This document shows, piece by piece, positions 18,111 to 27,213 of a DNA stretch of 64,000 nucleotides. Position 1 is the stretch's first letter. Every line of letters begins with the position of its first letter. The notes beneath the pieces are model-generated. The model was not told where the DNA came from and made no database searches. It saw nothing but the letters and a program-made list of their open reading frames with translations. This stretch comes from Streptomyces adustus. Lineage in GTDB: Bacteria; Actinomycetota; Actinomycetes; Streptomycetales; Streptomycetaceae. A program made the position numbers and the translations under genes. The DNA lies in the NCBI RefSeq assembly GCF_009377175.1, contig NZ_VJZD01000003.1:1-64000 (forward strand), written 5' to 3'.

Positions 18111-18349
18111 AAGTACTGGCCGACGACGTGGCGCCGTTCGGCGTTCGCTGCGGCGTCCCGCTGGAGCAGTTCCTGGAACCCACGGCCGGTGAGCCCGCCA
18201 ACGGCGCGGACCTCAAGCGGCTCGCCACCGTCCAGACCTTCGGCGCCGCGTGGCCCCGGAGTGAGGTCCTCGACACCCGCACGCGCGCCCTGGTCTCCGT
18301 CGCCGAGGCCGCGCGGGACCAGGAGCCGGGCGGAACATCCGGCAGCTGA
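18110..18349 (+). pseudogene. Fused relics of an SDR and a carboxymuconolactone decarboxylase gene
   Basis: Directly at the MFS stop the frame reads EVLADDVAPFGVR, matching the SDR segment SEVLANEVAPFGVK encoded near 14434; 30 of 35 bases agree. After about 20 unrelated residues it reads RLATVQTFGAAWPRSEVLDTRTRALVSVAEAA, the core of the carboxymuconolactone decarboxylase (AhpD-like) fold, then stops. The CMD catalytic CxxC part is missing. It looks like a deletion that joined fragments of two genes; 18128-18349 remains open by chance. Confidence 0.6.
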
Positions 18350-18377
18350 GGTCCCTCGGCCGGCCGGCCGATTCTTC

Positions 18378-18393
18378 TGGACTTGCTGGTCCA
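18378..18393. promoter_or_regulatory. Predicted TetR operator upstream of the SDR at 18513
   Basis: TGGACTTGCTGGTCCA is an imperfect palindrome matching 13 of 16 bases of the perfect site upstream of the tetR at 19953. It lies about 120 bases before the SDR start, where a promoter is expected. Confidence 0.6.
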
Positions 18394-18512
18394 ATTTCTC
18401 GGTCGTACGTTGACGCACATGCCCTGGATTTCAGGGCCCCGTCCGGCCGAGGGCGCTGCCGCCTTCTTGCCGCTCGGGTCCACGGTGAACAACGAATGCA
18501 ACGGAGTGGATC

Positions 18513-19280
18513 ATGTCGATGCGTCTTGAGGGCCGGACAGCCCTGGTGACCGGAGCGACCAGCAACATCGGACGAGCGATCGCCGAAGCCTTCGCAGCCC
18601 AGGGGGCGCACGTGATCGTCTCCGGCCGGAGCGCCGGACGGGGCAACGAGGTCGTCGAGGGGATTCGGGCCCGCGGCGGACGGGCCGACTTCGTGCAGGC
18701 CGATCTGGACGGCAGCGCCGCGGCGTCGCAGGCTCTGGCCGAGGAGGCGACCCGCGTCCTCGGGGGCCGGATCGACATCCTGGTGAACAACGCCGGCATC
18801 TATCCCGCCGACTCCACGACGACGACGGACGAGAAGACCTTCGACCAGGTCTACGCGGTGAACGTCAAGGCCCCGTTCTTCCTGACGGCGGCCGTCGCCC
18901 CGGCCATGGTGGAGGCCGGCGGCGGGTCGATCATCAACCTGGGTTCCTGGATCGCGCGCCTCGGGATCCCGGTCGGAGCTCTCTACAGCTCCACGAAGGG
19001 GGCCATGGAGACGCTGACCCGGGCGTGGGCGGCGGAGTTCGGGCCTCAGGGTGTCCGCGTGAACGCCATCTCTCCAGGGGTGGTGCTGGCTGCGGCGGCC
19101 CCCGGAGAGGAACACCCCGCCGAGGTGATGATGAAGGGCACCCCGGCGAATCGGATGGGCGGCCCCGAGGAGATCGCGAACGCCGCCGTGTACCTTGCGT
19201 CCGACGAGTCGGCCTTCGTGCACGGCATCGTGCTCGACGTCGACGGTGGCCGCACCACGGTCGCGGTCGTCGCCGCCTGA
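18513..19280 (+). CDS. Short-chain dehydrogenase/reductase
   Basis: A 255-residue classical SDR of the FabG-like class. It shows TGATSNIGRAIAEAF for the cofactor, VNNAGIYPAD, the active-site Ser in INLGSWIARLG with Tyr-x3-Lys in ALYSSTKGAME, and the PG motif in NAISPGVV. GRSAGRGNE after beta-2 carries Arg and suggests NADPH. The start could be the ATG at 18513 or 18519. It is convergent with a TetR gene, and a shared operator links the two (18378-18393 and 19972-19989). Substrate unknown. Confidence 0.9.
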   Translation: MSMRLEGRTALVTGATSNIGRAIAEAFAAQGAHVIVSGRSAGRGNEVVEGIRARGGRADFVQADLDGSAAASQALAEEATRVLGGRIDILVNNAGIYPADSTTTTDEKTFDQVYAVNVKAPFFLTAAVAPAMVEAGGGSIINLGSWIARLGIPVGALYSSTKGAMETLTRAWAAEFGPQGVRVNAISPGVVLAAAAPGEEHPAEVMMKGTPANRMGGPEEIANAAVYLASDESAFVHGIVLDVDGGRTTVAVVAA

Positions 19281-19344
19281 CGTCCGGTGCGCGTCCCGGC
19301 GCGCCGGCCGCCCGGAGCACTCCGGGAGGCGGAGGGCGTGCAGG

Positions 19345-19953
19345 TCACTCCGTGGTGCGGGCCGCGTGCTTCAGGTCGTCGATCCCCTGATCGAGAGCGG
19401 CACGCAGATGAGTGGACCGCCCTGTCGACAACAGGATCGACACGCCTCCCTGGATCGCGGCCAGCAGCGACGCGGCCCGCCGGTCGACATCGAGGTCGGC
19501 GGGCAGGCTGCCGGCCGCCTGGAGTGCCCTGATGCCCGCCGCGAGGCTCTCCTGCCAGCGCCGCATCAGCTCGATCACGATCGCCCGTGTCCCAGGGGTC
19601 GAGCGGCCGATCTGCATGAACAGCGACCCGAGCGGACACTGGTCGCCCTGATCCTCGTAGCGCTTGACGACCACGTCCCGCCACTCGCTCCAGGCCTCCC
19701 ACGAATCGAGGCGACCCAGGTAGGGCTGCTGGTCCTCCAGGACCTGATCGGCCTCGAACCGGGCCACCGCGACGAGGAGTTCGTCCTTGCCCGCCGGGAA
19801 GTAGTGGAAGAGCTGGCTCTTGCTGCTGCGGGTGCGCACCATGATGTCGTCCAGGGTGGCCGACGCGACGCCCTTCTCCCGCAGTACCGCCGCGGCCCCC
19901 TCGACGATCCGGCTCCGCGTCGCCTTGCCCTTGGCCGTCAGCTCACCGCGCAT
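19345..19953 (-). CDS. TetR-family repressor
   Basis: A 202-residue TetR protein. The ATG at 19953 has a perfect AGGAGGT site, so it is preferred over upstream in-frame starts that would translate the operator. The HTH is ATLDDIMVRTRSSKSQLFHYFPAGKDELL. The C-terminal half includes CPLGSLFMQIGR and AAIQGGVSILLSTGRSTHLRAALDQGI, as in TetR proteins that control oxidoreductases. A perfect palindrome covers 19972-19989 just upstream, and a close copy precedes the convergent SDR, so autoregulation plus SDR repression is predicted. Confidence 0.9.
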   Translation of the reverse strand: MRGELTAKGKATRSRIVEGAAAVLREKGVASATLDDIMVRTRSSKSQLFHYFPAGKDELLVAVARFEADQVLEDQQPYLGRLDSWEAWSEWRDVVVKRYEDQGDQCPLGSLFMQIGRSTPGTRAIVIELMRRWQESLAAGIRALQAAGSLPADLDVDRRAASLLAAIQGGVSILLSTGRSTHLRAALDQGIDDLKHAARTTE

Positions 19954-19971
19954 GTCCCGCACCTCCTGCGA

Positions 19972-19989
19972 ATGGACCACCTGGTCCAT
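19972..19989. promoter_or_regulatory. Perfect palindromic TetR operator
   Basis: ATGGACCA-CC-TGGTCCAT, two perfect 8-base arms around 2 bases, 19 bases upstream of the tetR ATG at 19953. The related site at 18378-18393 supports it as the binding motif of this repressor. Confidence 0.72.
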
Positions 19990-20107
19990 CGTAGGGGGCG
20001 TGCCCTTGCTCGCCGACCGCGCCGGCACGGGCGCGTCCTCGGTGCGGTGGCGCCTCACCGGAGGAGGGTCCCCGGGCTTGCTGTAGCCGCACCGGCGCCG
20101 GTCGTCG

Positions 20108-20899
20108 TCAGGGGATGATGCTGCTCAGCACGCCGCCGTCGACGCGGAGTGCGGCGCCCGTGGTGGCGGAGGCGCCGTCGGAGGCGACGTAGCGGACGAG
20201 GCTGGCGACCTCTTCGGGGCGGATGAGCCGTCCCAGGAGCGAGGTGGGGCGTTCCTCGGCGATGAAGCGGCGTTCGGCTTCCTCGAAGGGGATGTTGTCG
20301 CCGACACGGTCGGCGATGAACACCTCCACACCGGGGGTGAGGGTGGGGCCTGGCAGCACGGTGTTGACGGTGACGCCGGTTCCCGCGACCGCCTGGGCGA
20401 AACCGCGGGCGACGGCCAGCTGGGTGGTCTTCGTGGCGCCGTAATGGATCATTTCCTTCGGGGTGTTGATGGCCGATTCGCTGCTGATGAAGACGACGCG
20501 GCCCCACCCGCGCCGCATCATGCCAGGAGCGTAGTGGCGGGTGAGCCGGACACCGCTGAGCACATTGGTCTCGAAGTAGCGGATCCATTCCTCGTCCGTG
20601 ATCTCGAATGCGGGTCTCGCCTCGAAGATCCCGGCGTTGTTGACGAGAACATCCACCTCCGGCACAGCATCCGTCAGGACGCGGACACCATCCGCGGTGC
20701 TGACGTCGGCGGCGACAGCGCGGATCTCACTGTGTGGGGCCGTGGCGCGGATGCGTTCGGCAGCGGCGTCGGTGCGCTGGGGATCACGGCCGTTGACGAC
20801 GACGTCGGCTCCGTCGCGGGCGAAGGCGGCGCAGATTGCCTCGCCGATGCCGGAGGTGGAGCCGGTGACGAGTACGGTGCGGCGGGGTGCTGTATTCAC
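20108..20899 (-). CDS. Short-chain dehydrogenase/reductase
   Basis: From the GTG at 20899 (AGAGGA upstream) the protein has 263 residues. Motifs: TGSTSGIGEAI, VNGRDPQRTD after beta-2, VLVNNAGIFEA, FISSESAINTP with Tyr-x3-Lys in IHYGATKTTQ, and VLPGPTLTPGV. The catalytic Ser/Tyr/Lys are in place. The frame is open to 20950, but the added residues precede the Rossmann fold unusually far. It is tail-to-head with the tetR gene; no operator copy is visible before it, so its control may be separate. Confidence 0.87.
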   Translation of the reverse strand: MNTAPRRTVLVTGSTSGIGEAICAAFARDGADVVVNGRDPQRTDAAAERIRATAPHSEIRAVAADVSTADGVRVLTDAVPEVDVLVNNAGIFEARPAFEITDEEWIRYFETNVLSGVRLTRHYAPGMMRRGWGRVVFISSESAINTPKEMIHYGATKTTQLAVARGFAQAVAGTGVTVNTVLPGPTLTPGVEVFIADRVGDNIPFEEAERRFIAEERPTSLLGRLIRPEEVASLVRYVASDGASATTGAALRVDGGVLSSIIP

Positions 20900-21551
20900 G
20901 GCAGTGTCCTCTTGGGCTGGTGGACGTCGTCCGGGTATCCCGAGCTGCACCGGGTGCTGCTTCGACCTCGGCGAACAGCCGGCCGGGCCGCCCTTTTGCG
21001 GGGCAGCCCACGTGTGGTGACGCTAAAGCGCCGCAGCCAGGGACGCATCCCGGACGAGGGGGCGCGCGGGCGCTGCCTTGATCACGCTGCCGGTCGGCAG
21101 CCAGCCCGGTCCGAGGACACGTATCGCCCGGTCCGGACCGGGCCGGTGTGGCGGTTTCCTGCACGGACCGACCGGCTTGCACCTGCATCGCGAACGAGCG
21201 AGGCCCGATGGGCCCGGGCACTTCGAGGGCCGACGCCACGGCTGACTGCCCTGGCCGTGGGCGCCGCCCGCCTGGAGCGGTGCCGCCATCCTGTCACCGA
21301 GGAGGCCGGCTCCGTACGCAGAAACGACCTCCCCGCCACCGGGGGTGCTCCCACTTCTCGCCACCATTCACGTGCTCCTTGGGCAACGCGTGATGCCGAA
21401 ACCCACCAGCAAGCGCTCTCACCCGAAACCGGCGCAGCCGCCGCGCACGTGGCTCGCCGTCCGCCGATTGCTTCAGCAGGCACGACGCTGCCGGCTGACG
21501 GATTCTGGAAGGACCCGCGCCCCACGCGTCTGACATGGGTGAGCACAAGAC
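20900..21551. other. 652-base gap before nhaA
   Basis: No gene supported on either strand. It contains the divergent promoters of the SDR and the antiporter. A perfect 18-base palindrome, GCCCGGTCCGGACCGGGC, occupies 21126-21143, and no other structure stands out. Confidence 0.4.
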
Positions 21552-23447
21552 ATGACTTCCAAGACCTCTGGTACACGTTCGCGGCGAACCGGACAGACTG
21601 TCTGCTCAGATGTCATGCGGACTCCTCTGCGGGACTTCCTGCGCACCGAGACGGGCAGTGCTGTCGTCCTGGTGGCCGCAGCGCTCACCGCATTGGTGTG
21701 GGCCGGCGCGGCCCCTGCGGCGTACGAGCACACCTGGGGCACGGTGCTGTCCGTCCGGGTCGGCTCCGCCGGTGTCGGGCTGGAACTGCGCGAGTGGGTC
21801 AACAGTGGCCTGATGGCGCTGTTCTTCTTCGTCGTCGGTCTGGAGGCGCGCCGGGAGTTCGACATGGGTGAGCTGCGCCAGCGCCACCGCCTCACGCTGC
21901 CCCTTGTCGCGGGCGTCATGGGCATGCTCGTTCCCGTGGCGATCTTCATGGCCTTCGCCGCCGGGCACGGTGCCGGACACGGGTGGGGCACGGCCATGTC
22001 CACCGACACCGCCTTCGTGCTGGGGACCCTGGCGCTCCTGGGCGATCGGCTCCCGGGCACTCTGCGTGCCTTCTTGCTTACGGTGTCGGTCGTCGACGAC
22101 TTCGTCGCTCTCGGTGTCATCGCCTTCGTCTACAGCGGCCACCTCTCCTGGCCGGCCCTGCTGGTCGCCATGGCCACGTTCGCGGTGGTGCTGCTCCTGC
22201 GCAGGGCCGGGGTTCGTCACGGAGCGCCCTACGCCGTCCTTGCCGCAGTCGTATGGGTGGCCCTGCTCGAATCCGGCATCGACCCGGTCGTCACGGGGCT
22301 GATGTTCGGCCTGATCACCTACGCGTATCCGGCGTCACGCAGCGATCTGGAACACACCACCGGGCTGTTTCGGCTCTTCCGGGAGCAGCCCACCCCCGAG
22401 CTCGAGCGTTCCCTGCGCCAAGGGCTGGCGACGGCGATATCTCCCAACGAGCGCCTTGAGCAGCTTTACCACCCTTGGTCGAGCTACGTCATCGTCCCCC
22501 TGTTCGCCCTTGCCAATGCCGGCATCCACGTGCCCTTGAGCGGTCTCGTCGACAGCCTTGCCTCTCCGATCGCGCTGGGTATCGTCGTCGCCTATGTCGT
22601 CGGCAAACCGCTGGGCATCACCATCGCCGAGCTGCTGACCACCCGGCTGAGCCGGGGGCACCTGCGTCCCCAGGTGGGCTGGGGTGCCGTCCTCGCAGGT
22701 GGAAGCGCGGCCGGTGTCGGGTTCACGGTTTCACTCCTGATCGCCGCCCTCGCCTTCAGCGGCGAACAACTCACCCAGGCCAAGATCGGTATTCTCGCGA
22801 CAGTGCCCGTCTCCCTGGCGCTCACCTGGATGATCACCACCCTGGTCCACGCCCTGCCCCAGGGCACTCGGACCCGTGCCCTGCTGGGCACGGGCCAAGG
22901 CGTCATCGACCTCGCCGTACCGGTGGACTGGGAGCGTGACCACGTGCGGGGCCCCCGTAATGCCTCGGTTTCCGTAGTCGAGTACGGCGATTTCGAATGC
23001 CCTTACTGCGGTCAGACCGAGCCGGTACTGCGCCAGCTTCTCGCCGGTGCCGGAGATGTCAGCTACGTCTGGCGGCACCTCCCGCTCAACGACGTACACC
23101 CCCACGCACAACTGGCAGCCGAGGCCACCGAAGTGGCCGCTCGCCAGGACGCCTTCTGGGAAATGCACGATGTCCTCCTGGCCCACCAGGGAGATCTGCG
23201 GGTGGAGGATCTCCTGCGCTACGCCGGTCAGCTGGCACTGGACGTGCACCGCTTCGAAAACGACCTGCGTGCCCACCTGGGTGCCGCACACGTGGCTGAG
23301 GACATAGAGTCCGCCGACCTCAGCGGGGTCGCGGGCACACCGACGTTCTTCGTCAACGGCCGCGTGCACCGCGGTCCGTATGATCTTGCCAGTCTGACCG
23401 ACGCGGTCTACAAAGCCCGGGACCGTGCCGCCGTGTCGGCCTCTTGA
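21552..23447 (+). CDS. nhaA: NhaA Na+/H+ antiporter fused to a DsbA-like thioredoxin domain
   Basis: A 631-residue membrane protein. Residues about 24-430 are Nha[49 protein letters not shown] with the paired Asp in [15 protein letters not shown], and [12 protein letters not shown]. After a short linker, residues about 450-625 form a DsbA/thioredoxin-like domain with Cys483-Pro-Tyr-Cys486 ([13 protein letters not shown]) and the cis-Pro loop [10 protein letters not shown]. The antiporter exports Na+ in exchange for H+; the fused redox domain may sense or act on thiols. I kept the ATG at 21552, though an ATG at 21615 (MRTPLRDF) fits bare NhaA better. No operon partner is visible. Confidence 0.9.
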   Translation: MTSKTSGTRSRRTGQTVCSDVMRTPLRDFLRTETGSAVVLVAAALTALVWAGAAPAAYEHTWGTVLSVRVGSAGVGLELREWVNSGLMALFFFVVGLEARREFDMGELRQRHRLTLPLVAGVMGMLVPVAIFMAFAAGHGAGHGWGTAMSTDTAFVLGTLALLGDRLPGTLRAFLLTVSVVDDFVALGVIAFVYSGHLSWPALLVAMATFAVVLLLRRAGVRHGAPYAVLAAVVWVALLESGIDPVVTGLMFGLITYAYPASRSDLEHTTGLFRLFREQPTPELERSLRQGLATAISPNERLEQLYHPWSSYVIVPLFALANAGIHVPLSGLVDSLASPIALGIVVAYVVGKPLGITIAELLTTRLSRGHLRPQVGWGAVLAGGSAAGVGFTVSLLIAALAFSGEQLTQAKIGILATVPVSLALTWMITTLVHALPQGTRTRALLGTGQGVIDLAVPVDWERDHVRGPRNASVSVVEYGDFECPYCGQTEPVLRQLLAGAGDVSYVWRHLPLNDVHPHAQLAAEATEVAARQDAFWEMHDVLLAHQGDLRVEDLLRYAGQLALDVHRFENDLRAHLGAAHVAEDIESADLSGVAGTPTFFVNGRVHRGPYDLASLTDAVYKARDRAAVSAS

Positions 23448-23690
23448 CCTGGGCCTGTCGTGGAGCCTGCCGGGGCATCGTGACGGACGGAGCCGGCAGA
23501 CAAGCTTGGACGGTGACCGACCCGGCGGCGGCTGCCTGTTACCGCGGCCGCCACTCGGATGTCCTGCGCGTAGTCAGGCGACGTTTTTGCGTCAACCGCT
23601 CGACCGGCGAACGAGACAGCTCATGACCGGCGGAGGCCCGGACGGCAACCACCTCCTGCCGTGGCCTCCGGGGCGCCGGCGTCTCCCCGT

Positions 23691-24287
23691 TCAGCGAAGA
23701 CCGCGCTTCTCGCGTTCGGCTTCGATCAGCTTCCCCATGAGTTCCTCCGGGTCCACCGCGCACTCGGCGTCATCGAGGGCGTCGTAGTCCTGGGTACTGA
23801 GCGGTAGGCCGAGCCCGGCAAGTTCGGCGGCCAGTTGTGTGAACGCGATTCGCTCGTCGGGCTCGTCCTGGTAGTTTGCCTGCTCGGCGGCGGATCCCTC
23901 GGTCAGGGTGAGGCCGGCCAGGCTCCGGAAGGTGAACTCGGTGTCCAGCTCTATGACGTGCCAGGCACGGTCGGCGGGTTCGTCGGGGTGCAGCCAGTAG
24001 CCGGTCCACCCGTTTCCGTTCTTCGCCACGAACTTGGCGTACTTGGCCATCTGCGCGGCTCCGGCGTTGACGGCCTGCATCTCCGGGTCCGCGAGCTCCT
24101 TTTCGCTCTGATAGCTGGTGTCCAGGAGCGGGTGGACCTCTCCCGCCTCGAAGAGTTCGAGGTCGAGAAGGCGGGTGAAGTCGGTGCGGCCGTCCCACTG
24201 CGCCACCAGCAGCACGCGCAGATCGTCGGGTATGGGACGGCCGTCCAGCCGCTCGCGGGAGAACTCGGCGAGCCGTTCGTCGTACAT
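23691..24287 (-). CDS. Uncharacterised acidic protein, possibly SUKH-like
   Basis: A 198-residue, acidic, soluble protein beginning MYDERLAEFSRERLDGRPIPDDLRVLLVAQWDGRTDF. No signal or membrane helix. Segments such as HPLLDTSYQSEKELADPEMQAV, WTGYWLHPDEPADRAWHVIELDTE and the acidic tail (DALDDAECAVDPEELMGKLIEAEREKRG) resemble actinobacterial proteins annotated near SMI1/KNR4 (SUKH) families, but I cannot assign a family firmly. The ATG at 24287 follows GGAGAGGG; upstream in-frame starts reach 24443. Its neighbour at 24646 is a clearer SUKH protein, which suggests an immunity-type context. Confidence 0.65.
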   Translation of the reverse strand: MYDERLAEFSRERLDGRPIPDDLRVLLVAQWDGRTDFTRLLDLELFEAGEVHPLLDTSYQSEKELADPEMQAVNAGAAQMAKYAKFVAKNGNGWTGYWLHPDEPADRAWHVIELDTEFTFRSLAGLTLTEGSAAEQANYQDEPDERIAFTQLAAELAGLGLPLSTQDYDALDDAECAVDPEELMGKLIEAEREKRGLR

Positions 24288-24645
24288 ACGCCCTCTCCAG
24301 AGGCTGAAGCAAGATCCTCGCGACAACGTAACAGCAGGGTCTGACAGTGAGGATGACCCTGGCGTCGTGCGGGGTCCGACTTCGGGTCTGACTGACGCTT
24401 CGGCTGTCCGTCTGTTGAATTGTCGGCCGCCGGGCGACGCCACTGCGTGTGCCCGCGGGTGTCCGTGACCTCATCGGAGCTTGGCCACCGGCCTCATCAC
24501 TGTCTTGTCCGTCGGCCCGGGCAGCGCACGCTGATCCGGTACCCATACGGAAGGACGGCAGAGCCGAGCATGACAGCGCCAGAGATAGCGGTGTCAGTCG
24601 GAATCGACACGCACACGGACGTCCATCGGCTCGGCCGGAGCCGGA

Positions 24646-25176
24646 TCACGACGCCGACGGGTTGCCGTCCGTGTGATCGGGATCGAGCGACACGGCCGCG
24701 GTCAGCCGCTCGACGAATGCCTGGAAGTCCGCAGCCAGCGGGAGCTCCGTGCTGTCGTCCACGTCGAACCACGTCACGGAAGGCTCCCCGTCCTTCCCGC
24801 ACCCCCGGTAGTCGAGAGCAATCCAGCAGTGACCATCCCCGGACAGCAGAACCAGGGGCGAGGGCAGACCCCACTCCTCGACCAAGTAGGCCGTGTCCAG
24901 CAAGGACACCTGTCCGTCGTGACGACCGATGCCCATCATCTCGTCGAGCGGAACATGATTCTCGCTCCACGACGTCGGGACATCGGTCGGGAACGCGTTC
25001 CACGCGTCCGCCACCACACCGCCGTTCTGGACCCACAGGATCTCCAGCAACGCAGCCGGCAGGCGGACACCGAGCTGACGCTCGGCGTCCTCAACGACCG
25101 CGTCGGTCAAAGGTGGCTGAACCCCATACAGCCCCTCGCCCCAGAACGTCGCCTTGACCTCGTCGAACCCCGCCAC
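24646..25176 (-). CDS. SMI1/KNR4 (SUKH-1) family protein
   Basis: A 176-residue SUKH-superfamily protein: VVEDAERQLGVRLPAALLEILWVQNGG is the conserved LPxxL...NGG N-terminal signature, then LLDTAYLVEEWGLPSPLVLLSGDGHCWIALDYRGCGKDGEPSVTWFDVD, with W-LP, LLSGDGH and ALDYR strongly conserved in the group. In bacteria such proteins often neutralise polymorphic or contact-dependent toxins; no toxin gene is adjacent, so it may be an orphan immunity gene. The start is a GTG or ATG near 25176 (MAGFDEVKATFWG). Confidence 0.82.
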   Translation of the reverse strand: MAGFDEVKATFWGEGLYGVQPPLTDAVVEDAERQLGVRLPAALLEILWVQNGGVVADAWNAFPTDVPTSWSENHVPLDEMMGIGRHDGQVSLLDTAYLVEEWGLPSPLVLLSGDGHCWIALDYRGCGKDGEPSVTWFDVDDSTELPLAADFQAFVERLTAAVSLDPDHTDGNPSAS

Positions 25177-25406
25177 GAACGCATCCTACGGACCCCACTC
25201 ACGGGCTTGACGATCTATGGGAGCTTCAAGAGGTCGGGCTGGCTGCGTAGGTGAGACCGGACAGCGCGCGCAGGCGGTTTCGGAGAGCGGTCCGGGTCTC
25301 CAGCCCTGTGGAATGCTGCCGAGAACTGGCAGCAGGCAGTTGCGTCGGAGCCTCGGTGACGTCAAGCAGATGTTGACCGTAGGCTCTCGGCGAAAGGGCA
25401 GGTGCG

Positions 25407-25880
25407 GTGGACATCACGGTGCAGTGGATCAAGACGTCCTGGACGAAGCAGTCTCGGGGCGGGGAAGCCGCTGCCCGCAGGAACGCGGCGCCGGTCGGTT
25501 TCTCATTGCCTCAGATGCCCTCTGGGTTTGCCCACTTCGTCCAGATGTCCGAGCCTGACGGCTTCGAGCCGCGATCGAGCCGGAAAGACCTCCGGGAGAT
25601 CGGTGTCGGCCTGCGGGACGAAGGCGATCGGCTCCGAGTGCTCGCTCGTGTGGAGCCGCTCTTCGGGTTGCCGCCTCGGCCGCGCAGGCCGCCGGCAGTT
25701 CGGCTGCTTCCCGGGCAGTGGGTCCGCTGGCAGTTGAACTACCGGTTCAGCAGCGCGCTGGGAATCCGCGGTTGGTCGTACTGGCTCGACACGTTCAACA
25801 TCGCTTATGGCCCCGTCGACGGGGATGTCTTCCTGTCGGAGCCGACCGTGATCGTCGATGAGTGCGGGCCTGTTCGATAG
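25407..25880 (+). CDS. Conserved hypothetical protein of actinomycetes
   Basis: A 157-residue protein starting at a GTG, with an AGGGCAGG site just before. The composition and patterns (ITVQWIKTSWTKQ, GFAHFVQMSEPDGFEP, GQWVRWQLNYRFSSALG, GWSYWLDTFNIAYGPV) look like a compact beta-rich domain with many Trp. The C-terminus WLDTFNIAYGPVDGDVFLSEPTVIVDE looks like a conserved block. No known function. It diverges from the SUKH gene across 230 bases. Confidence 0.6.
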   Translation: MDITVQWIKTSWTKQSRGGEAAARRNAAPVGFSLPQMPSGFAHFVQMSEPDGFEPRSSRKDLREIGVGLRDEGDRLRVLARVEPLFGLPPRPRRPPAVRLLPGQWVRWQLNYRFSSALGIRGWSYWLDTFNIAYGPVDGDVFLSEPTVIVDECGPVR

Positions 25881-26193
25881 AGCAGGCGGGCTGCGCTCGG
25901 ACGGCTGCGAGGTGGGAACGGAATGCGGGACGTGGTCCAGGCGCTGCGCGGTGAAGTCCAAAGCCCCGGCGGCCGCCGACCCTGTCAGGTACGCAGGATC
26001 GCCGAGCGACTGAGGGGTCTTCGGTCCGGTGCCCCGCTGGATGAAGCTCTCAACGGATGGGGGGATCTGTGCGCGAACGCGTCGGCACCGTGCACGGTGC
26101 GGCGGTGTTGATCGATAGGTTGCCGGTCGAACCGCGGTTCGTGTGCGACCGCCTTGGCGCGCGCGTCTCGTTCTGGTGTCGAGGGGGGCAGGG
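25881..26193. promoter_or_regulatory. 313-base gap with two perfect palindromes before the HEAT-like gene
   Basis: GCACCGTGCACGGTGC at 26085-26100 and CGAACCGCGGTTCG at 26127-26140 are perfect palindromes, 26 bases apart, 54 to 109 bases upstream of the ATG at 26194. They could be operators or small hairpins. No gene is seen here. Confidence 0.4.
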
Positions 26194-27213
26194 ATGACGT
26201 GGTGGGAGAACGATCCGGTGTACCAGGCGGTCGCGCAGGCGTTCGTGGGCAGGGACCCCGAGGAGCACGCGGGCGGTCCGCTCGATGTTCGTGCGGTGCT
26301 GGCGTCGCTCTCCCGGGAGGCCAAGGACGCGTTCGCGTACGACGACGTCCCGTGGGGCCGCTTTCCCCGCGGCCCGCAGATCCGGGACGACGTGGCGCGT
26401 CTGCGTTGCGACGACGCCGACGTGGTGTACCGAGCGTTGCGAGGAGTGAACGGGGAACTGGCCGACAGCGCCTGGTCGGTGGCCGCGCTGGCGGTGCCGT
26501 TCCTCCTGCGCGTCGCGGCTGACCCAGGCGGTCATTGCCGCGCCTACGCGCTGGAACTGGCGGCGGGGATCGTGCAGTGGACGCCGGGGCCCGGCCGGTG
26601 CACCCGCGAAGAGCTGCTGCGCGTCACCGACGGTGGGAGGCGCTACGAACCGAGCGGCTACTTCGGGACCTGGGGGATCGAGGCAGCACGGGACGCGATA
26701 GCCGCGGACGCAGACCTCGTCATGGCCCTGCTCGACGACCGCGACCCCCAGGTGCGCGTCGCGGCCGCCTATGCGGCGGTGGTCGCGTCCGGGCGCATCG
26801 ACGACATCCGCGGCGCCTTGCACACGCGTCTGCGTGCCGAAGCCGATCCCGCCGTGCGCGCCGGCCTGGTACTCGCGATCGCGCAACTGGCCTACGAGCA
26901 CGCCGACCCTGCGCGAGAGGCATGGGCCAAGGCATTGTGGTCCGACCCCGCGATGCCGCCCGCGGTCCGGGTGAGCGCCGCGCTGGGGTGGCTGTGCCTG
27001 ACGGATACCCCTGTGCCGGACGTCCTGTGCGCGGTACTGGACGCGTGCGCTACCGACGAGACGGCACGGCTCATGGAACCGCTGCCGTGGATGCGCGCGG
27101 CCGACTACGGCGGCGACACGGGACTGCGACGCTGCCTTCGCGGACTGCTTCGCCCCGAGAGCATCGAACCGCAGTGGGACGACCCCTGGAGCTCGCCCCC
27201 GGCGCTCACCTGA
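26194..27213 (+). CDS. HEAT-like repeat protein
   Basis: A 339-residue cytosolic protein built of alpha-helical repeats: LVMALLDDRDPQVRVAAAYAAVVASGRIDD, ALHTRLRAEADPAVRAGLVLAIAQLAYE and ALWSDPAMPPAVRVSAALGWLCL are three HEAT units. The N-terminal third (FAYDDVPWGRFPRGPQIRDDVARLRCDDAD) is a conserved block of unknown role in actinobacterial HEAT-like proteins. The ATG at 26194 follows GAGGGGGGCAGGG. No partner enzyme is linked, so a scaffold or immunity role is only speculation. Confidence 0.72.
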   Translation: MTWWENDPVYQAVAQAFVGRDPEEHAGGPLDVRAVLASLSREAKDAFAYDDVPWGRFPRGPQIRDDVARLRCDDADVVYRALRGVNGELADSAWSVAALAVPFLLRVAADPGGHCRAYALELAAGIVQWTPGPGRCTREELLRVTDGGRRYEPSGYFGTWGIEAARDAIAADADLVMALLDDRDPQVRVAAAYAAVVASGRIDDIRGALHTRLRAEADPAVRAGLVLAIAQLAYEHADPAREAWAKALWSDPAMPPAVRVSAALGWLCLTDTPVPDVLCAVLDACATDETARLMEPLPWMRAADYGGDTGLRRCLRGLLRPESIEPQWDDPWSSPPALT

